Shown: positions 6,573-14,067 of the stretch, piece by piece
Layout: the number at the start of each line of letters is the position of its first letter
How positions within the stretch are numbered: the stretch's first letter is position 1
Source of the DNA: a virus
Reading direction: 5' to 3' (one strand)
Length of the DNA stretch: 21,218 bases
Virus record (IMG/VR): IMGVR_UViG_3300047586_000047
Span: 1-21,218 of that record
The notes under the pieces: model-generated
Told to the model about the DNA's origin: nothing
The model's input: only the letters and a program-made list of their open reading frames with translations
Databases searched by the model: none
Position numbers and translations under genes: made by a program

Positions 6573-7577
6573 ATGGTCCCGGATCCGCTCCAGGTCATAA
6601 CGCGGGAAGGCGTCGTTGTAATAGACCTGCCCCAGCTCGGCGTTACCGGTCTTGCCGGCGTAACCGGTCCCGGCCTTGTTCGCCATCAGCGTGGCGATCT
6701 CCTTGCACAGAAACAGGATATCCGCCGGTACCAGGTAGCGGCTGATGCCCGCCAGCGCGGCATGGATGGCCAGTGTGGTCCCATTCACGCCCCTGGACAC
6801 GACGAACTTGCGGTAAACGTCCACCGCCGCCCCGGTCGGATGCGCCGCGCCCAGCGTCTTGTTCCAGTGCCGCTGCACGTAGACCGTGTTCGTGGCGATG
6901 TCCAGGATGCGCATCTGCTCCACGCCGATCCGGATGATCTCGCCGATAATCACCAGTGCTGCATTGGCCAGCACGATTGTCTCTTGATTGGCATCGATCG
7001 TACCGTTAAGCGTGATGACCGCCGTCACCGGCGTGTCGTAGCCCGTCACCAGCTCCTGCTCGGATCCGATCAGCGCCACCGCCCCCGGGCTGATCTTCGA
7101 CCCGTCGCTCACCTGCAGGCCTGTGGCGTTGGCATCCTGCTGCGCCGCGACCGTCGCCCCCGTATCGGCGTTTTCATCCCACAAACCCCACTTCCCGGGG
7201 ATCTCCACGTCATCCTGGTCGGTGGACCACGTCCCCAGGTTCGTGGCATTCTCCTCATCCACCTCCAGCCAGCTGTATGGACCGTTCAGCCAGTGACGTT
7301 CGTCTGGCTTGTAGATAAAATCAGTTGCCGCCAGGGAAACATCGTCGTTGACGATCTCCCCGGTCAGATTCAACAGCACCGGAATGTACAGCCGCCCTCC
7401 GCCGTTGCCTCGAAAATATCTTGTCTCACAGATCGGGATGAAGTTCCCGATCTCCTGCAGGATCGTCTGGCTGGCCGCCTGGATCTGCTTGTACAACAAA
7501 TCCACGCCTCCCGCCGGCGGCGCCGGGTCCAGCAGTAGGTCGGCTATTGTGCAGAAAATCTGTGCATAGGTGGTCAT
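6561..7577 (-). CDS. Head-tail connector, gp6-like, with a large central insertion
   Basis: A 338-aa protein whose ATG (7577) directly follows the TAA of the preceding gene. The N-terminus (TYAQIFCTIADLLLDPAPPA, then YKQIQAASQTILQEIGNFI) and the C-terminus (CKEIATLMANKAGTGYAGKT, then FPRYDLERIRDHYMI) are helical and look like the two ends of a gp6-type head-tail adaptor. Known gp6 proteins are near 100 to 200 aa. The middle here, about residues 55 to 285, is beta-rich and carries repeated hydrophobic strands (PVTAVITLNGTIDANQETIV). I read it as an adaptor with an inserted beta domain. An alternative is an unrelated virion protein in the adaptor's place. Its TAG stop lies inside a 9-bp-periodic repeat. 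Confidence 0.6.
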   Translation of the reverse strand: MTTYAQIFCTIADLLLDPAPPAGGVDLLYKQIQAASQTILQEIGNFIPICETRYFRGNGGGRLYIPVLLNLTGEIVNDDVSLAATDFIYKPDERHWLNGPYSWLEVDEENATNLGTWSTDQDDVEIPGKWGLWDENADTGATVAAQQDANATGLQVSDGSKISPGAVALIGSEQELVTGYDTPVTAVITLNGTIDANQETIVLANAALVIIGEIIRIGVEQMRILDIATNTVYVQRHWNKTLGAAHPTGAAVDVYRKFVVSRGVNGTTLAIHAALAGISRYLVPADILFLCKEIATLMANKAGTGYAGKTGNAELGQVYYNDAFPRYDLERIRDHYMI

Positions 7578-7859
7578 TTATTTCTTCCTGCCGCTCCCCT
7601 TTTTAGCCGGCGCCACCACCGCCTTCTCCGCTTCCGGCTCGATCACTGCCGTTTCCACTGCCCGAGCCGGCTGCCGGTCGAGTAGCCCGGAGGGCGTATC
7701 GAGACCCAACCTGCCAGCCTTCTCCACGATCCTGGCATACCCACCCTCCACAAAAGCCAGTGCCTGCTCCTTCCGGATATCCATCCCGACTTCCAGCACA
7801 TCGCCGGCGTTGAAATTGCCTTGCGGCCCGGCCGCCACAGTTAACATTTTGATTTTCAC
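7578..7859 (-). CDS. Small head protein (gene between capsid cluster and connector)
   Basis: I choose GTG 7859 as the start because AAGAAGGA lies just upstream. The frame stays open to a TTG at 7880, but that codon is inside a palindromic repeat. The 93-aa product begins VKIKMLTVAAGPQGNFNAGD and continues VLEVGMDIRKEQALAFVEGG, a pattern common in small phage head-region proteins of unknown role. Residues about 51 to 62 (LGLDTPSGLLDR) are encoded by a palindromic repeat (7676 to 7706) inserted in frame after the conserved part. The remainder is a low-complexity Ala/Glu/Lys tail ending KKGSGRKK. The stop is immediately followed by the ATG of the connector gene. Confidence 0.7.
   Translation of the reverse strand: MKIKMLTVAAGPQGNFNAGDVLEVGMDIRKEQALAFVEGGYARIVEKAGRLGLDTPSGLLDRQPARAVETAVIEPEAEKAVVAPAKKGSGRKK
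7676..7706 (-). repeat. GLDT/LLD palindromic element, copy 3 (in frame in a small head protein)
   Basis: On the minus strand it reads GGTCTCGATACGCC, CTCCG, then GGCTACTCGACC. It encodes GLDTPSGLLDR, the same frame as in the chaperone gene. Confidence 0.85.
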
Positions 7860-7872
7860 GTTTTCCTTCTTT

Positions 7873-7929
7873 CTGCCCAAGGCGGCGTCATACCGCCCTT
7901 GGGCGTGTCGGCGATACGAATCGCCGACC
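7873..7929. repeat. Double-hairpin element, copy 1 (intergenic)
   Basis: Two adjacent hairpins, one built on GGCGG/CCGCC and one on GTCGGCGA/TCGCCGAC, fill the gap just before the 93-aa gene. More than 50 bases are shared with the copy at 12713 to 12766. Confidence 0.85.
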
Positions 7930-7948
7930 TATTTCACTGTCATGGGAG

Positions 7949-8335
7949 TCACTCCACTATCACGTGGAACGTCCCGGTCCGCGGCGTCGTTCCCGCCGTC
8001 GCCGAGCTCACCGCGATCACCACCCGGTCGGCAAACGCCACGATCTTGTCCAGCACCGCCGAGCCGCCCGAAGCATACAACTGCGCCACCCCGGCGGTCG
8101 TGTGCGTCGCCTGGCGCGGCGCCACCGTCGCCGAGGCGTTCACATCATTCTCCGTCCAGACCGTCTCGCCGGTCGCTTCCAGCGTGATCGCAAAGTCTAC
8201 GCCGTTCTCGTACCCGTTGGATCCGTCCTTCACATACCGCATCTGGCTGATCTGCCCGGAAAATACCGGCGTATATCCGGTCCCGACTCCACTCGCGTTC
8301 GTCGGGATCACTACCGTAAATCGTTTGATCGCCAT
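7949..8335 (-). CDS. Conserved phage head-region protein of unknown function
   Basis: A 128-aa protein starting at ATG 8335 behind AAGGTGA. It begins MAIKRFTVVIPTNASGVGTG and includes the stretch GVDFAITLEATGETVWTE followed by NDVNASATVAPRQATHTTAG, which I recognise as recurrent in proteins encoded between capsid and connector genes of siphoviruses and prophages. The composition (Val, Thr, Ala and Gly in alternating strands, few charges) suggests an all-beta virion component, perhaps a decoration or minor head protein. No catalytic motif is visible. A double-hairpin repeat lies between its stop and the next gene. Confidence 0.7.
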   Translation of the reverse strand: MAIKRFTVVIPTNASGVGTGYTPVFSGQISQMRYVKDGSNGYENGVDFAITLEATGETVWTENDVNASATVAPRQATHTTAGVAQLYASGGSAVLDKIVAFADRVVIAVSSATAGTTPRTGTFHVIVE

Positions 8336-8371
8336 AATTCACCTTTTTTTTATCTTCCCTAAAAAAGAGGG

Positions 8372-8399
8372 TTGTAGGGGCGAGATATATCTCGCCCCT
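8372..8399. repeat. TAGGGGCG palindromic element, copy 1
   Basis: TTGTAGGGGCGAGATATATC followed by TCGCCCCT, a near-perfect palindrome in the gap between the beta-helix gene and the 128-aa gene. Confidence 0.8.
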
Positions 8400-8418
8400 C
8401 TCATCTCCTCCTTCTGGG

Positions 8419-9357
8419 TTACGCTTCTGCTATAACCACTCCTAGCAAACCGCTCGGTGTGGTCCCTTGATCGTGCGAGAACACGTAGGTCAGCGGGTTG
8501 GCAACTGCCGTGCAACCCATGACCAGGCATTGGCCGGTCAACAGGATTTGGTGATGGGTTTCGGTCGCGCCGTCGACGATCGCGGCGGTCAGACTCGCTC
8601 CGCCGTTCAAATTGTCGAACAAGCAGTCCTCGAATTGCGTCACGAATCCTTCGCTGGTCACGTCGCTGGCAATTCTTACCAGTGCGTGGCTGTTTATCAT
8701 TGACCAGCACAGGAACTCGCTCTTCACGAACTTGTTCCGCAGCACCGATCCAGTCATCCATAGGCTGGCGCTTGCCGCCGCGCGCGGGTTGGTGAACTGC
8801 CCGATCGTGCTGCGATAGAACACGTTCTCCGAGGAGCCGGTCATCTTCAGCGCATACGAATCGGCGTCATGGGCGGTTGGCGACATGCAAAAGATGTTCT
8901 CCAGGTAGTTGCGGCTGCCTGTCATGGTCGCGCAGCCCGAGGCCGCTCCGCTCGCTTTCTCGTTGTTGACCTGGATGTTTTTGATGATGCAGCCATCCCC
9001 GGCGAAAGAGATCACGTGCTCCAGCGCCGTGGCTGCCAGCCCGACGATCCGGGTGCGCTGCCCCAGCCCGTAAACGGGCGAACTCAGCCCCACCAGGTGG
9101 GTGTAACTCTTCCAGGTGATGATCGACTTGGGGTTCAGCGCCGCGGCGCCCGAGAGCACCAGTACTGCATCGTGTTGGTTTGCCACGGTCATGGCCGCAG
9201 CCGTATCCAGCGTCAACAACGGTTGCTCGATGTTCGTGCCCGGGTTGTTGTCGCTCCCGTTCACGGGATCCACCAGGTATGTCTTGCTCAACGGCCCGCG
9301 TGGGATGTCGGTGATGTTGTAATACTTCCGTAGATCGTAGGAAATCGCTTGCTTCAT
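8419..9357 (-). CDS. Virion protein with a right-handed parallel beta-helix
   Basis: I choose ATG 9357 (MKQAISYDLRKYYN) because AGAAGGAG lies just upstream, giving 312 aa; the longer frame to 9396 has no good ribosome-binding site. After a short N-terminal part comes KTYLVDPVNGSDNNPGTN and QPLLTLDTAAAM, the usual opening of secreted or virion parallel beta-helix domains. Repeated coil-like segments follow (HVISFAGDGCIIKNIQVNNE; ATMTGSRNYLENIFCMS; GSSENVFYRSTIGQF; FVTQFEDCLFDNLNGG). Such folds are common in tail spikes and also in some capsid decoration proteins. The place between the capsid and connector genes favours a head-decorating spike. I see no clear catalytic pair for a glycan lyase. 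Confidence 0.72.
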   Translation of the reverse strand: MKQAISYDLRKYYNITDIPRGPLSKTYLVDPVNGSDNNPGTNIEQPLLTLDTAAAMTVANQHDAVLVLSGAAALNPKSIITWKSYTHLVGLSSPVYGLGQRTRIVGLAATALEHVISFAGDGCIIKNIQVNNEKASGAASGCATMTGSRNYLENIFCMSPTAHDADSYALKMTGSSENVFYRSTIGQFTNPRAAASASLWMTGSVLRNKFVKSEFLCWSMINSHALVRIASDVTSEGFVTQFEDCLFDNLNGGASLTAAIVDGATETHHQILLTGQCLVMGCTAVANPLTYVFSHDQGTTPSGLLGVVIAEA

Positions 9358-9401
9358 GGTATTTTCTCCTTCTGAGAGGCCGGGGTCTCCGGCCAACCAT
9401 C

Positions 9402-9458
9402 CGCCGGGGCGGCATCATGCCGCCGCCGGCGACTTCGGCGATATGGATCGCCGAAGTT
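9402..9458. repeat. Double-hairpin element, variant copy 2 (intergenic)
   Basis: It has the same two-hairpin layout (GGCGGCATCATGCCGCC, then CTTCGGCGAT with ATCGCCGAAG) but diverged arms that still pair. It lies between the 147-aa gene and the beta-helix gene. Confidence 0.7.
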
Positions 9459-9485
9459 TATATTAACAAAAGGTGCTCTCGGGCG

Positions 9486-9929
9486 CTACACGCCCACAAC
9501 GCAGGCGCGCTTCGCAACGGTCGCATCGTCCGTGATCGGGGCCAACTTGCCGTGGTACTGGATTGCGATCATGTTCCCGTAGGCGATGTTCGCCGCCGAG
9601 ATGGTGATCGTGCCCTGGATGTAGCGCTTGAGCGGCTTGTACACGTCCACGATCAGCAGCAGACCGTTCAGATCGTCCCCCGGGGTCAGGCTGGTCGCCG
9701 CAGCCGATGCGCCGGTCAGGGTCGCCATGTAGGTGTCGGCGTTGGTGGTGCTGCCTTGCGCCACCAGGGTGGCAATCCCGCCCGTCGCGCTGTCCGTGAT
9801 CGGCTGGATGAAGACCACCCCGTCCCAGCCGGCCATGTCCAGGATGGTGGAATTGTTGTCGAGGGTGTTGGTCGCCGATACGGGCGCATGCACCATCGCA
9901 ATCAACACGTTTTGGGTTAGTTCGTTCAT
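9486..9929 (-). CDS. Small capsid-associated protein, possible decoration protein
   Basis: A 147-aa protein starting at ATG 9929 behind GGAGAAACGA, the first gene after the major capsid gene. The sequence is rich in Thr, Ala, Ile and Val with few charges (TNTLDNNSTILDMAGWDGVV; ITDSATGGIATLVAQGS). Its C-terminal strand pattern includes RYIQGTITISAANIAYGNMI. Size, composition and location fit a capsid-stabilising or decoration protein, but no family motif is obvious. The gap on its 5' side is filled by an SPPAPL-type repeat and the gap on its 3' side by a double hairpin. Confidence 0.65.
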   Translation of the reverse strand: MNELTQNVLIAMVHAPVSATNTLDNNSTILDMAGWDGVVFIQPITDSATGGIATLVAQGSTTNADTYMATLTGASAAATSLTPGDDLNGLLLIVDVYKPLKRYIQGTITISAANIAYGNMIAIQYHGKLAPITDDATVAKRACVVGV

Positions 9930-9955
9930 GTTCGTTTCTCCTTACTTTTATTCTT

Positions 9956-9999
9956 CCCCTCTCTATACCTTCGGTATAGAGAGGGGGTAGGGGGTGAGG
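9956..9999 (-). repeat. SPPAPL-type palindromic element, copy 1 (intergenic)
   Basis: It starts immediately after the capsid stop. On the minus strand it opens CCTCACCCCC like the other copies, but the hairpin arms differ (CTCTCTATACC with GGTATAGAGAG), so the stem is kept with different bases. Confidence 0.8.
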
Positions 10000-11235
10000 T
10001 TACGCCAGTTTCACCCGCACGAACGCCTCTTCCAACACCGGCATTCCGTCCGATTCCATCCGGCCGATGAAGCCCGTCTGGTTGGTGGCCGCATACAGCT
10101 CCACCAGGCGCTGGATCGAGAACTCGAGCGAGTCCACGATGTGGTAATAACCGAAATCGCCCAGTATGCCCACGTACAAGCCGGTCGTGAAGGTGCTTGG
10201 CGCATACTCGCTCATGTTCACCGGGAAGTTCAGCAGGGTGTCCGGAGCGCCGGCCGCCAGACTCGGCTGCCACATGTAGTGGCCGTCGTCGTCCTGCAGC
10301 TTGGCGATCTGTTTGAGCGCCGAGCGGTGGAAGATCCAGCGCGCCTTCGCCCAGTATCCGCCCTTCAGCGTGTACTTGGCTTCCTGCAAGCCGTCCGTCT
10401 GGATGCTCGTGGTGGTGTTTCCGGTCGAAACGTCCCGGCCGGTCGTGATGCCGTCAGCCGAGGCGGTAAACACGCCCAGCGGTTCGTTGGCGCCCGTGCC
10501 GGTCATCCCGGCCTTCTCGAACGCGATCCCGAACTTGTACGCCAGACGCTGGATCACCAGATTGTCGACAGCCGGGTTCAACCGTAGCATCTTATTGCTG
10601 ATCTTAATGAACTTGGCCAGCGGGTGCGGGGTCAGTTCCCGTTTTCCGAAGGCCATTGTGCTGTCTTCCGCCCCGATCAGCAGTTCGCTCGTCCAGGTCG
10701 GGTCTGATGCGTCCGCGGCCAGGTATGGTTGCCCCAGGCTCTGCGCGCTGGTCAGTTTCTGCACGTCCGCGAATTGCCGGATAAAGGTCTGGTCGTCGAT
10801 CGCCTGGATCAGGTTCGCCACGAACTGCTCCGGGGCGATGGTGTACCCGCCCGAAGCATCCGCATCCGCTTGCAGCGCCCGTAGTTCCGGGCTGAGCGCC
10901 CCGTTTGTGCGTGCGCGCAGGATCGGACCTTTGACGCCGTTGATCAAAAAGGCCCGTATTTCGGCCTTCGCCTTGGCATCGTCCGCATTGACGCTGGCGT
11001 GCCCTTCCGGGCGTTGCGGCTCGGTCGCCAGTTGCCCCAGCTCGAGCTCGGCCGCTTCCAGTTTCTCGCTCCGCTCGATCTGCACTTGCAGCTTCTCAAC
11101 CTCTGCCATGATGCGGTCGTACTGGGTATTCTCTTCGGCCGACATGTCCCGCTTGGCGGTGTCGGCGGCGTCCACCAGCTCACGTGCCTGGTGGACCAGG
11201 GTTGCCCTTTTTTGGCGCAATTCAATCGATTTCAT
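10000..11235 (-). CDS. Major capsid protein, HK97 fold
   Basis: ATG 11235 (MKSIELRQKRATLVHQ) is preceded by AAGGAGA, giving 411 aa; upstream in-frame codons lack a ribosome-binding site. The first 70 or so residues are a charged helical delta/scaffold domain (SAEENTQYDRIMAEVEKLQV). A linker follows and then the capsid core, opening near residue 130 with SGGYTIAPEQFV. Core phrases typical of HK97-family capsids include TFIRQFADVQKLTS, PHPLAKFIKISNKMLRLNPA, LAYKFGIAFEKAGMTGTGAN and LLNFPVNMSEYAPS. Processing by the upstream protease probably occurs in the region about residues 100 to 130 (inference). An SPPAPL-type hairpin begins next to the stop. Confidence 0.93.
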   Translation of the reverse strand: MKSIELRQKRATLVHQARELVDAADTAKRDMSAEENTQYDRIMAEVEKLQVQIERSEKLEAAELELGQLATEPQRPEGHASVNADDAKAKAEIRAFLINGVKGPILRARTNGALSPELRALQADADASGGYTIAPEQFVANLIQAIDDQTFIRQFADVQKLTSAQSLGQPYLAADASDPTWTSELLIGAEDSTMAFGKRELTPHPLAKFIKISNKMLRLNPAVDNLVIQRLAYKFGIAFEKAGMTGTGANEPLGVFTASADGITTGRDVSTGNTTTSIQTDGLQEAKYTLKGGYWAKARWIFHRSALKQIAKLQDDDGHYMWQPSLAAGAPDTLLNFPVNMSEYAPSTFTTGLYVGILGDFGYYHIVDSLEFSIQRLVELYAATNQTGFIGRMESDGMPVLEEAFVRVKLA

Positions 11236-11279
11236 GGTACATCTCCTTGATTTTAATTTTTTTCCTCTCCTCATCTTCT

Positions 11280-11326
11280 CCCCTCGCCTGATCGTCCTTT
11301 GATCAGGCGAAGGGTCAGGGGTGAGG
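11280..11326 (-). repeat. SPPAPL-type palindromic element, copy 2 (intergenic)
   Basis: It lies five bases after the protease stop. On the minus strand CCTCACCCCTGACCC is followed by arms CGCCTGATC and GATCAGGCG. The orientation matches all other copies. Confidence 0.85.
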
Positions 11327-11331
11327 CGGGG

Positions 11332-12378
11332 TTATAACTTCTCCGCCAGCTCCAGGCGCCTGCGCTTCAGGGCGTTCCGCACCTGCGGACCCCGGGCATC
11401 GCTTTCCCCATCGGCGGCCTCCTGGCCGTCCTCCGGGCGGATCTGGGCTATCTCGTAAAGCTTCGAGCGCACGTTCGCGCTCGTCGTCGGGTACGCCGGG
11501 AATGTCACCGGCGATACATCGTATAGTTGGTCTATATTGATCAACTCCCGCAGCGGCAGTAGATTCTTATCTTCCGGAAAAGTCCACTTCTCGCCTTCCG
11601 GCAGTACCGTCCAGGCATACGAGCTCTGATGGACATCTCCACGCTTCACGCGTGCATAGAAATTCATCGCCTCTTGATCATCAGGGTTGATGTCGATGGC
11701 ATAATGCAACCCATCTGTTTGCTGGGAAAGATGCAGCGTGTTGGATGTGGTGCGCCCCAGCACGATATCCCAGTCATGGTTTGGCGAACCGATCACGTCC
11801 GGATTTTTGGCCAGCACATTGGTGAACGCCCCCGGCCGCACAATCTCCCGGAACAGGCCGGCGATGACCGTTTCCTGGTTGAAAACCGCCGCCACGCCCT
11901 CGATCACCGGCTTCTGCTCCGCATTCTGCCCGGCCCTTACGGAGATATTCAGATATCGCCGTTCGATATCTTGTCCTTCTCCCCTCGCCTGACCGTCGGA
12001 CAGGAGAGGGGCCGGGGGGCTGGCGCTCGCCAGCTCCGCCGGCGTTACCTTGGCGTCCCTCAAATGCAGCGCCAGGTGATTCCAGACCCCCTGCCGGTCC
12101 GCATCCGGGATGTTCGCCCCGCCCATCGCCCCGTTCAGCACCCCGATCCCGCTCTGGCAGCCCTTCACGTTCGCCGCATGGATGCTCCCATCCGCATCCA
12201 CCTCGTGGTGGATGAACTTGTACGATCCCTTCAGGGTGGCATCCTTATCCGGGTCCTGCCAGGCAAACGCCTGCCGGTAATACGTCTCCGTGTCGCCGTT
12301 CTTTAGGTTCGCCTTGTTCCCCGGGCCGTCCCACGCGCCCTCGGATATGGCGGTATGATGACTCTTGATCGCTGGCAT
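11332..12378 (-). CDS. Prohead protease (HK97 type) with an extra N-terminal domain
   Basis: A 348-aa protein starting at ATG 12378 behind AAGGAAGG. Residues 1 to about 115 form a separate domain (SEGAWDGPGNKANLKNGDTE, AFAWQDPDKD, SYKFIHHEVDADGSIHAANV, GGANIPDADRQGVWNHLALH) known from other phages as a stand-alone or fused small domain of unclear role. Residues about 138 to 330 are the HK97 protease, which cleaves capsid delta domains during maturation. The likely catalytic His is H201 (SPNHDWD) and the likely Ser lies in HQSSYAWTV (S252 or S253). The two domains are joined by SPPAPLLSDGQARGEGQ (about residues 120 to 136), encoded by a palindromic repeat inserted in frame. A second copy of that repeat lies just after the stop. 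Confidence 0.9.
   Translation of the reverse strand: MPAIKSHHTAISEGAWDGPGNKANLKNGDTETYYRQAFAWQDPDKDATLKGSYKFIHHEVDADGSIHAANVKGCQSGIGVLNGAMGGANIPDADRQGVWNHLALHLRDAKVTPAELASASPPAPLLSDGQARGEGQDIERRYLNISVRAGQNAEQKPVIEGVAAVFNQETVIAGLFREIVRPGAFTNVLAKNPDVIGSPNHDWDIVLGRTTSNTLHLSQQTDGLHYAIDINPDDQEAMNFYARVKRGDVHQSSYAWTVLPEGEKWTFPEDKNLLPLRELINIDQLYDVSPVTFPAYPTTSANVRSKLYEIAQIRPEDGQEAADGESDARGPQVRNALKRRRLELAEKL
11980..12021 (-). repeat. SPPAPL-type palindromic element, copy 3 (in frame in the protease)
   Basis: It encodes SPPAPLLSDGQARGEG at the junction of the two domains of the prohead protease. The upstream half is slightly worn (AGCCCCCCGG), but the arms still pair. Confidence 0.85.
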
Positions 12379-12390
12379 ATCTACCTTCCT

Positions 12391-14067
12391 TTACTCATCG
12401 TGATTGCTCCCCTCGCCTGATCGTTCTTCGATCGGGAGAGGGGCCGGGGGTGAGGATCGAAACAACCCGAACACCTGCTCCACCAACAGCCCGGGCAGTT
12501 CTTTCTCCCAGGCCTCCAGTAACTCGCTCAAAATTCCGCTGTCAGAAATGGACCTCGCCGTCTCCAGGTTGCCGGCCGTATAAGCCTTGATCATCTCTTC
12601 CATCGCCGGCGGCCCTGCCCTGTTCAACAGACCGCTGTAACTTTCCACTGCCGGCCGCAGCGCCCGCTCCATGAACCTGGCATGTTCTGCATAAAAATTT
12701 TCCAGCCAGGCTGCCCAAGGCGGCTCCATGCCGCCATTGGGCGTGTCGGCGACACGAGTCGCCGACGCCCTCTCTATTTTCTTGATCCCGTCCCTCAGGT
12801 CGTGCAGCTCCCGCCGCACGATCCGCTCGGCCGCCTCCGCCACCACCGGCGCAAAACTCTGTTTTACCGACGCCGGCGCCATGTTCAGCGGCGTCAGGTA
12901 GGTCTGCCCTTGCCCGTTCGGCAGCGGGTTCCGGTTCTCCATCGCCAGGATGTCGTCTGCCGAGAGCCAGCCCCATTGCCGGCCGGTGGCGTACGATTTG
13001 TAACGGGTGTCGATGTCGCCGCGCAGCAGACTGTCCATCAGCGTCTCGCAGAAATACGGCCCGCGTTCCTCCGGGCTCAGCAGGTTGAAATTGATCGCCT
13101 GGTCGAATCTCACCGTCCACGGCAATATCGTGTGCACCACGAAACTCAGCAGGAATTGCTCCACGCTCGCATAGGTGGAGGCCTTGTCGCTCGCATCCAG
13201 CAGCGTCAGCGGGTAACGGTAATACCGGGCGATCTCCGCCACCTGGAAGGCCCTTGTCTGCAGGAACTGGGCGTCCTCCGGCGGGATCCCGATTACGTTT
13301 ACTTTCATTCCCTCTTCTGCAATTTTCGTCTTGTGGCTGTTGGCGCTGCCCTGGTACTCGTCGTTCCATTCAAGTTTCAACCGGTCATAAGCCTTATCGC
13401 TCAGTGCCTTCGGATGCTCGAGTACGATCCCCGGCCGCGCATCGTTGGCGAAAAACTTTCCGCCGAATTCCTCCGCCGCCATCGACAAAGCCAGCGCATT
13501 GCGCGCCATCTGGATCGGCGAGTAGCCCACCAGCCCGTCGAACCCGAACCCCGGCACCTGCATGATCTCTTTGGCTGCGAAATTTCTCGGCGAACCGTCC
13601 GCTTGGCGGTAGTGATAGACTTTCACCCCGTCCTTGCGGTCCACCTCCATCCGGTCCGGACGCAGCGGCCACAGCTCCGCCACCTGGCCTCCCTTGTTCC
13701 GCACGATTTGGTAATAGGCGTTCCCCCAGGCGCAGGCGTGTCCTGCTCCTAGTTCCCAGCCCGTCTGGGCGGTGTGTTCCGGGTTGATCGCATCATGGAT
13801 GATCGGGTAGAGCGGGTGCTCGAACGCCCGCCGCTTCCCGCCCCCCGGCAGCCGTCGGTACAGGATCTTCGGCAGCATCGCCGTCGTCTCGGCGATCCCC
13901 CGGATGCACGCATACGCCGCCGATACGCTCAGCGCCGATTCCGGGCTGATATCTTTCCCGGTGTAGGTCTCCCAACCATATCCGTAGACGATCTTCCCGG
14001 GCGGCGTCTCGCTCACTTTCCAGGTCGTGGATCCGTGCTGCCGTAATTCAACCAGTTTACTCAGCAT
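12391..14067 (-). CDS. Portal protein, HK97 family
   Basis: A 558-aa protein starting at ATG 14067 that overlaps the end of the membrane-protein gene by 11 bases. Typical HK97/SPP1-like portal phrases are SVSAAYACIRGIAETTAMLP, HPLYPIIHDAINPEHTA, GNAYYQIVRNKGGQVAELWP, GLVGYSPIQMARNALALSMA, and RYYRYPLTLLDASDKASTYA with its following VEQFLLSFV. The portal is the dodecameric gate at one capsid vertex and the docking site of the terminase. The C-terminal part departs from the family. Residues about 434 to 452 (TRVADTPNGGMEPPWAAW) are encoded by a double-hairpin repeat, and residues about 538 to 553 (SSPPAPLPIEERSGEG) by an SPPAPL repeat, leaving only NHDE before the stop. Both are probable late insertions in a tolerant region. 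Confidence 0.92.
   Translation of the reverse strand: MLSKLVELRQHGSTTWKVSETPPGKIVYGYGWETYTGKDISPESALSVSAAYACIRGIAETTAMLPKILYRRLPGGGKRRAFEHPLYPIIHDAINPEHTAQTGWELGAGHACAWGNAYYQIVRNKGGQVAELWPLRPDRMEVDRKDGVKVYHYRQADGSPRNFAAKEIMQVPGFGFDGLVGYSPIQMARNALALSMAAEEFGGKFFANDARPGIVLEHPKALSDKAYDRLKLEWNDEYQGSANSHKTKIAEEGMKVNVIGIPPEDAQFLQTRAFQVAEIARYYRYPLTLLDASDKASTYASVEQFLLSFVVHTILPWTVRFDQAINFNLLSPEERGPYFCETLMDSLLRGDIDTRYKSYATGRQWGWLSADDILAMENRNPLPNGQGQTYLTPLNMAPASVKQSFAPVVAEAAERIVRRELHDLRDGIKKIERASATRVADTPNGGMEPPWAAWLENFYAEHARFMERALRPAVESYSGLLNRAGPPAMEEMIKAYTAGNLETARSISDSGILSELLEAWEKELPGLLVEQVFGLFRSSPPAPLPIEERSGEGSNHDE
12409..12455 (-). repeat. SPPAPL-type palindromic element, copy 4 (in frame in the portal)
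   Basis: It encodes SSPPAPLPIEERSGEG, the portal C-terminus. The arms are CTCTCCCGATCG and its near complement, and only four codons follow before the stop. Confidence 0.88.
12713..12766 (-). repeat. Double-hairpin element, copy 3 (in frame in the portal)
   Basis: It encodes ATRVADTPNGGMEPPWAAW. Relative to copy 1 the second hairpin has C-G where copy 1 has T-A, a compensatory change. Confidence 0.85.

Noticed and set aside
6348-7538. A 396-codon plus-strand frame antisense to the connector gene
   Set aside because: It begins inside repeat DNA, lacks any familiar motif, and covers a gene with good start, coupling and structure.
7578-7880. TTG start at 7880 for the small head protein
   Set aside because: That codon lies within a repeat, while GTG 7859 has a strong ribosome-binding site just upstream.
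12682-13752. A 356-codon plus-strand frame antisense to the portal gene
   Set aside because: The portal motifs on the other strand are unambiguous, and the antisense product is Arg/His-rich without motifs.
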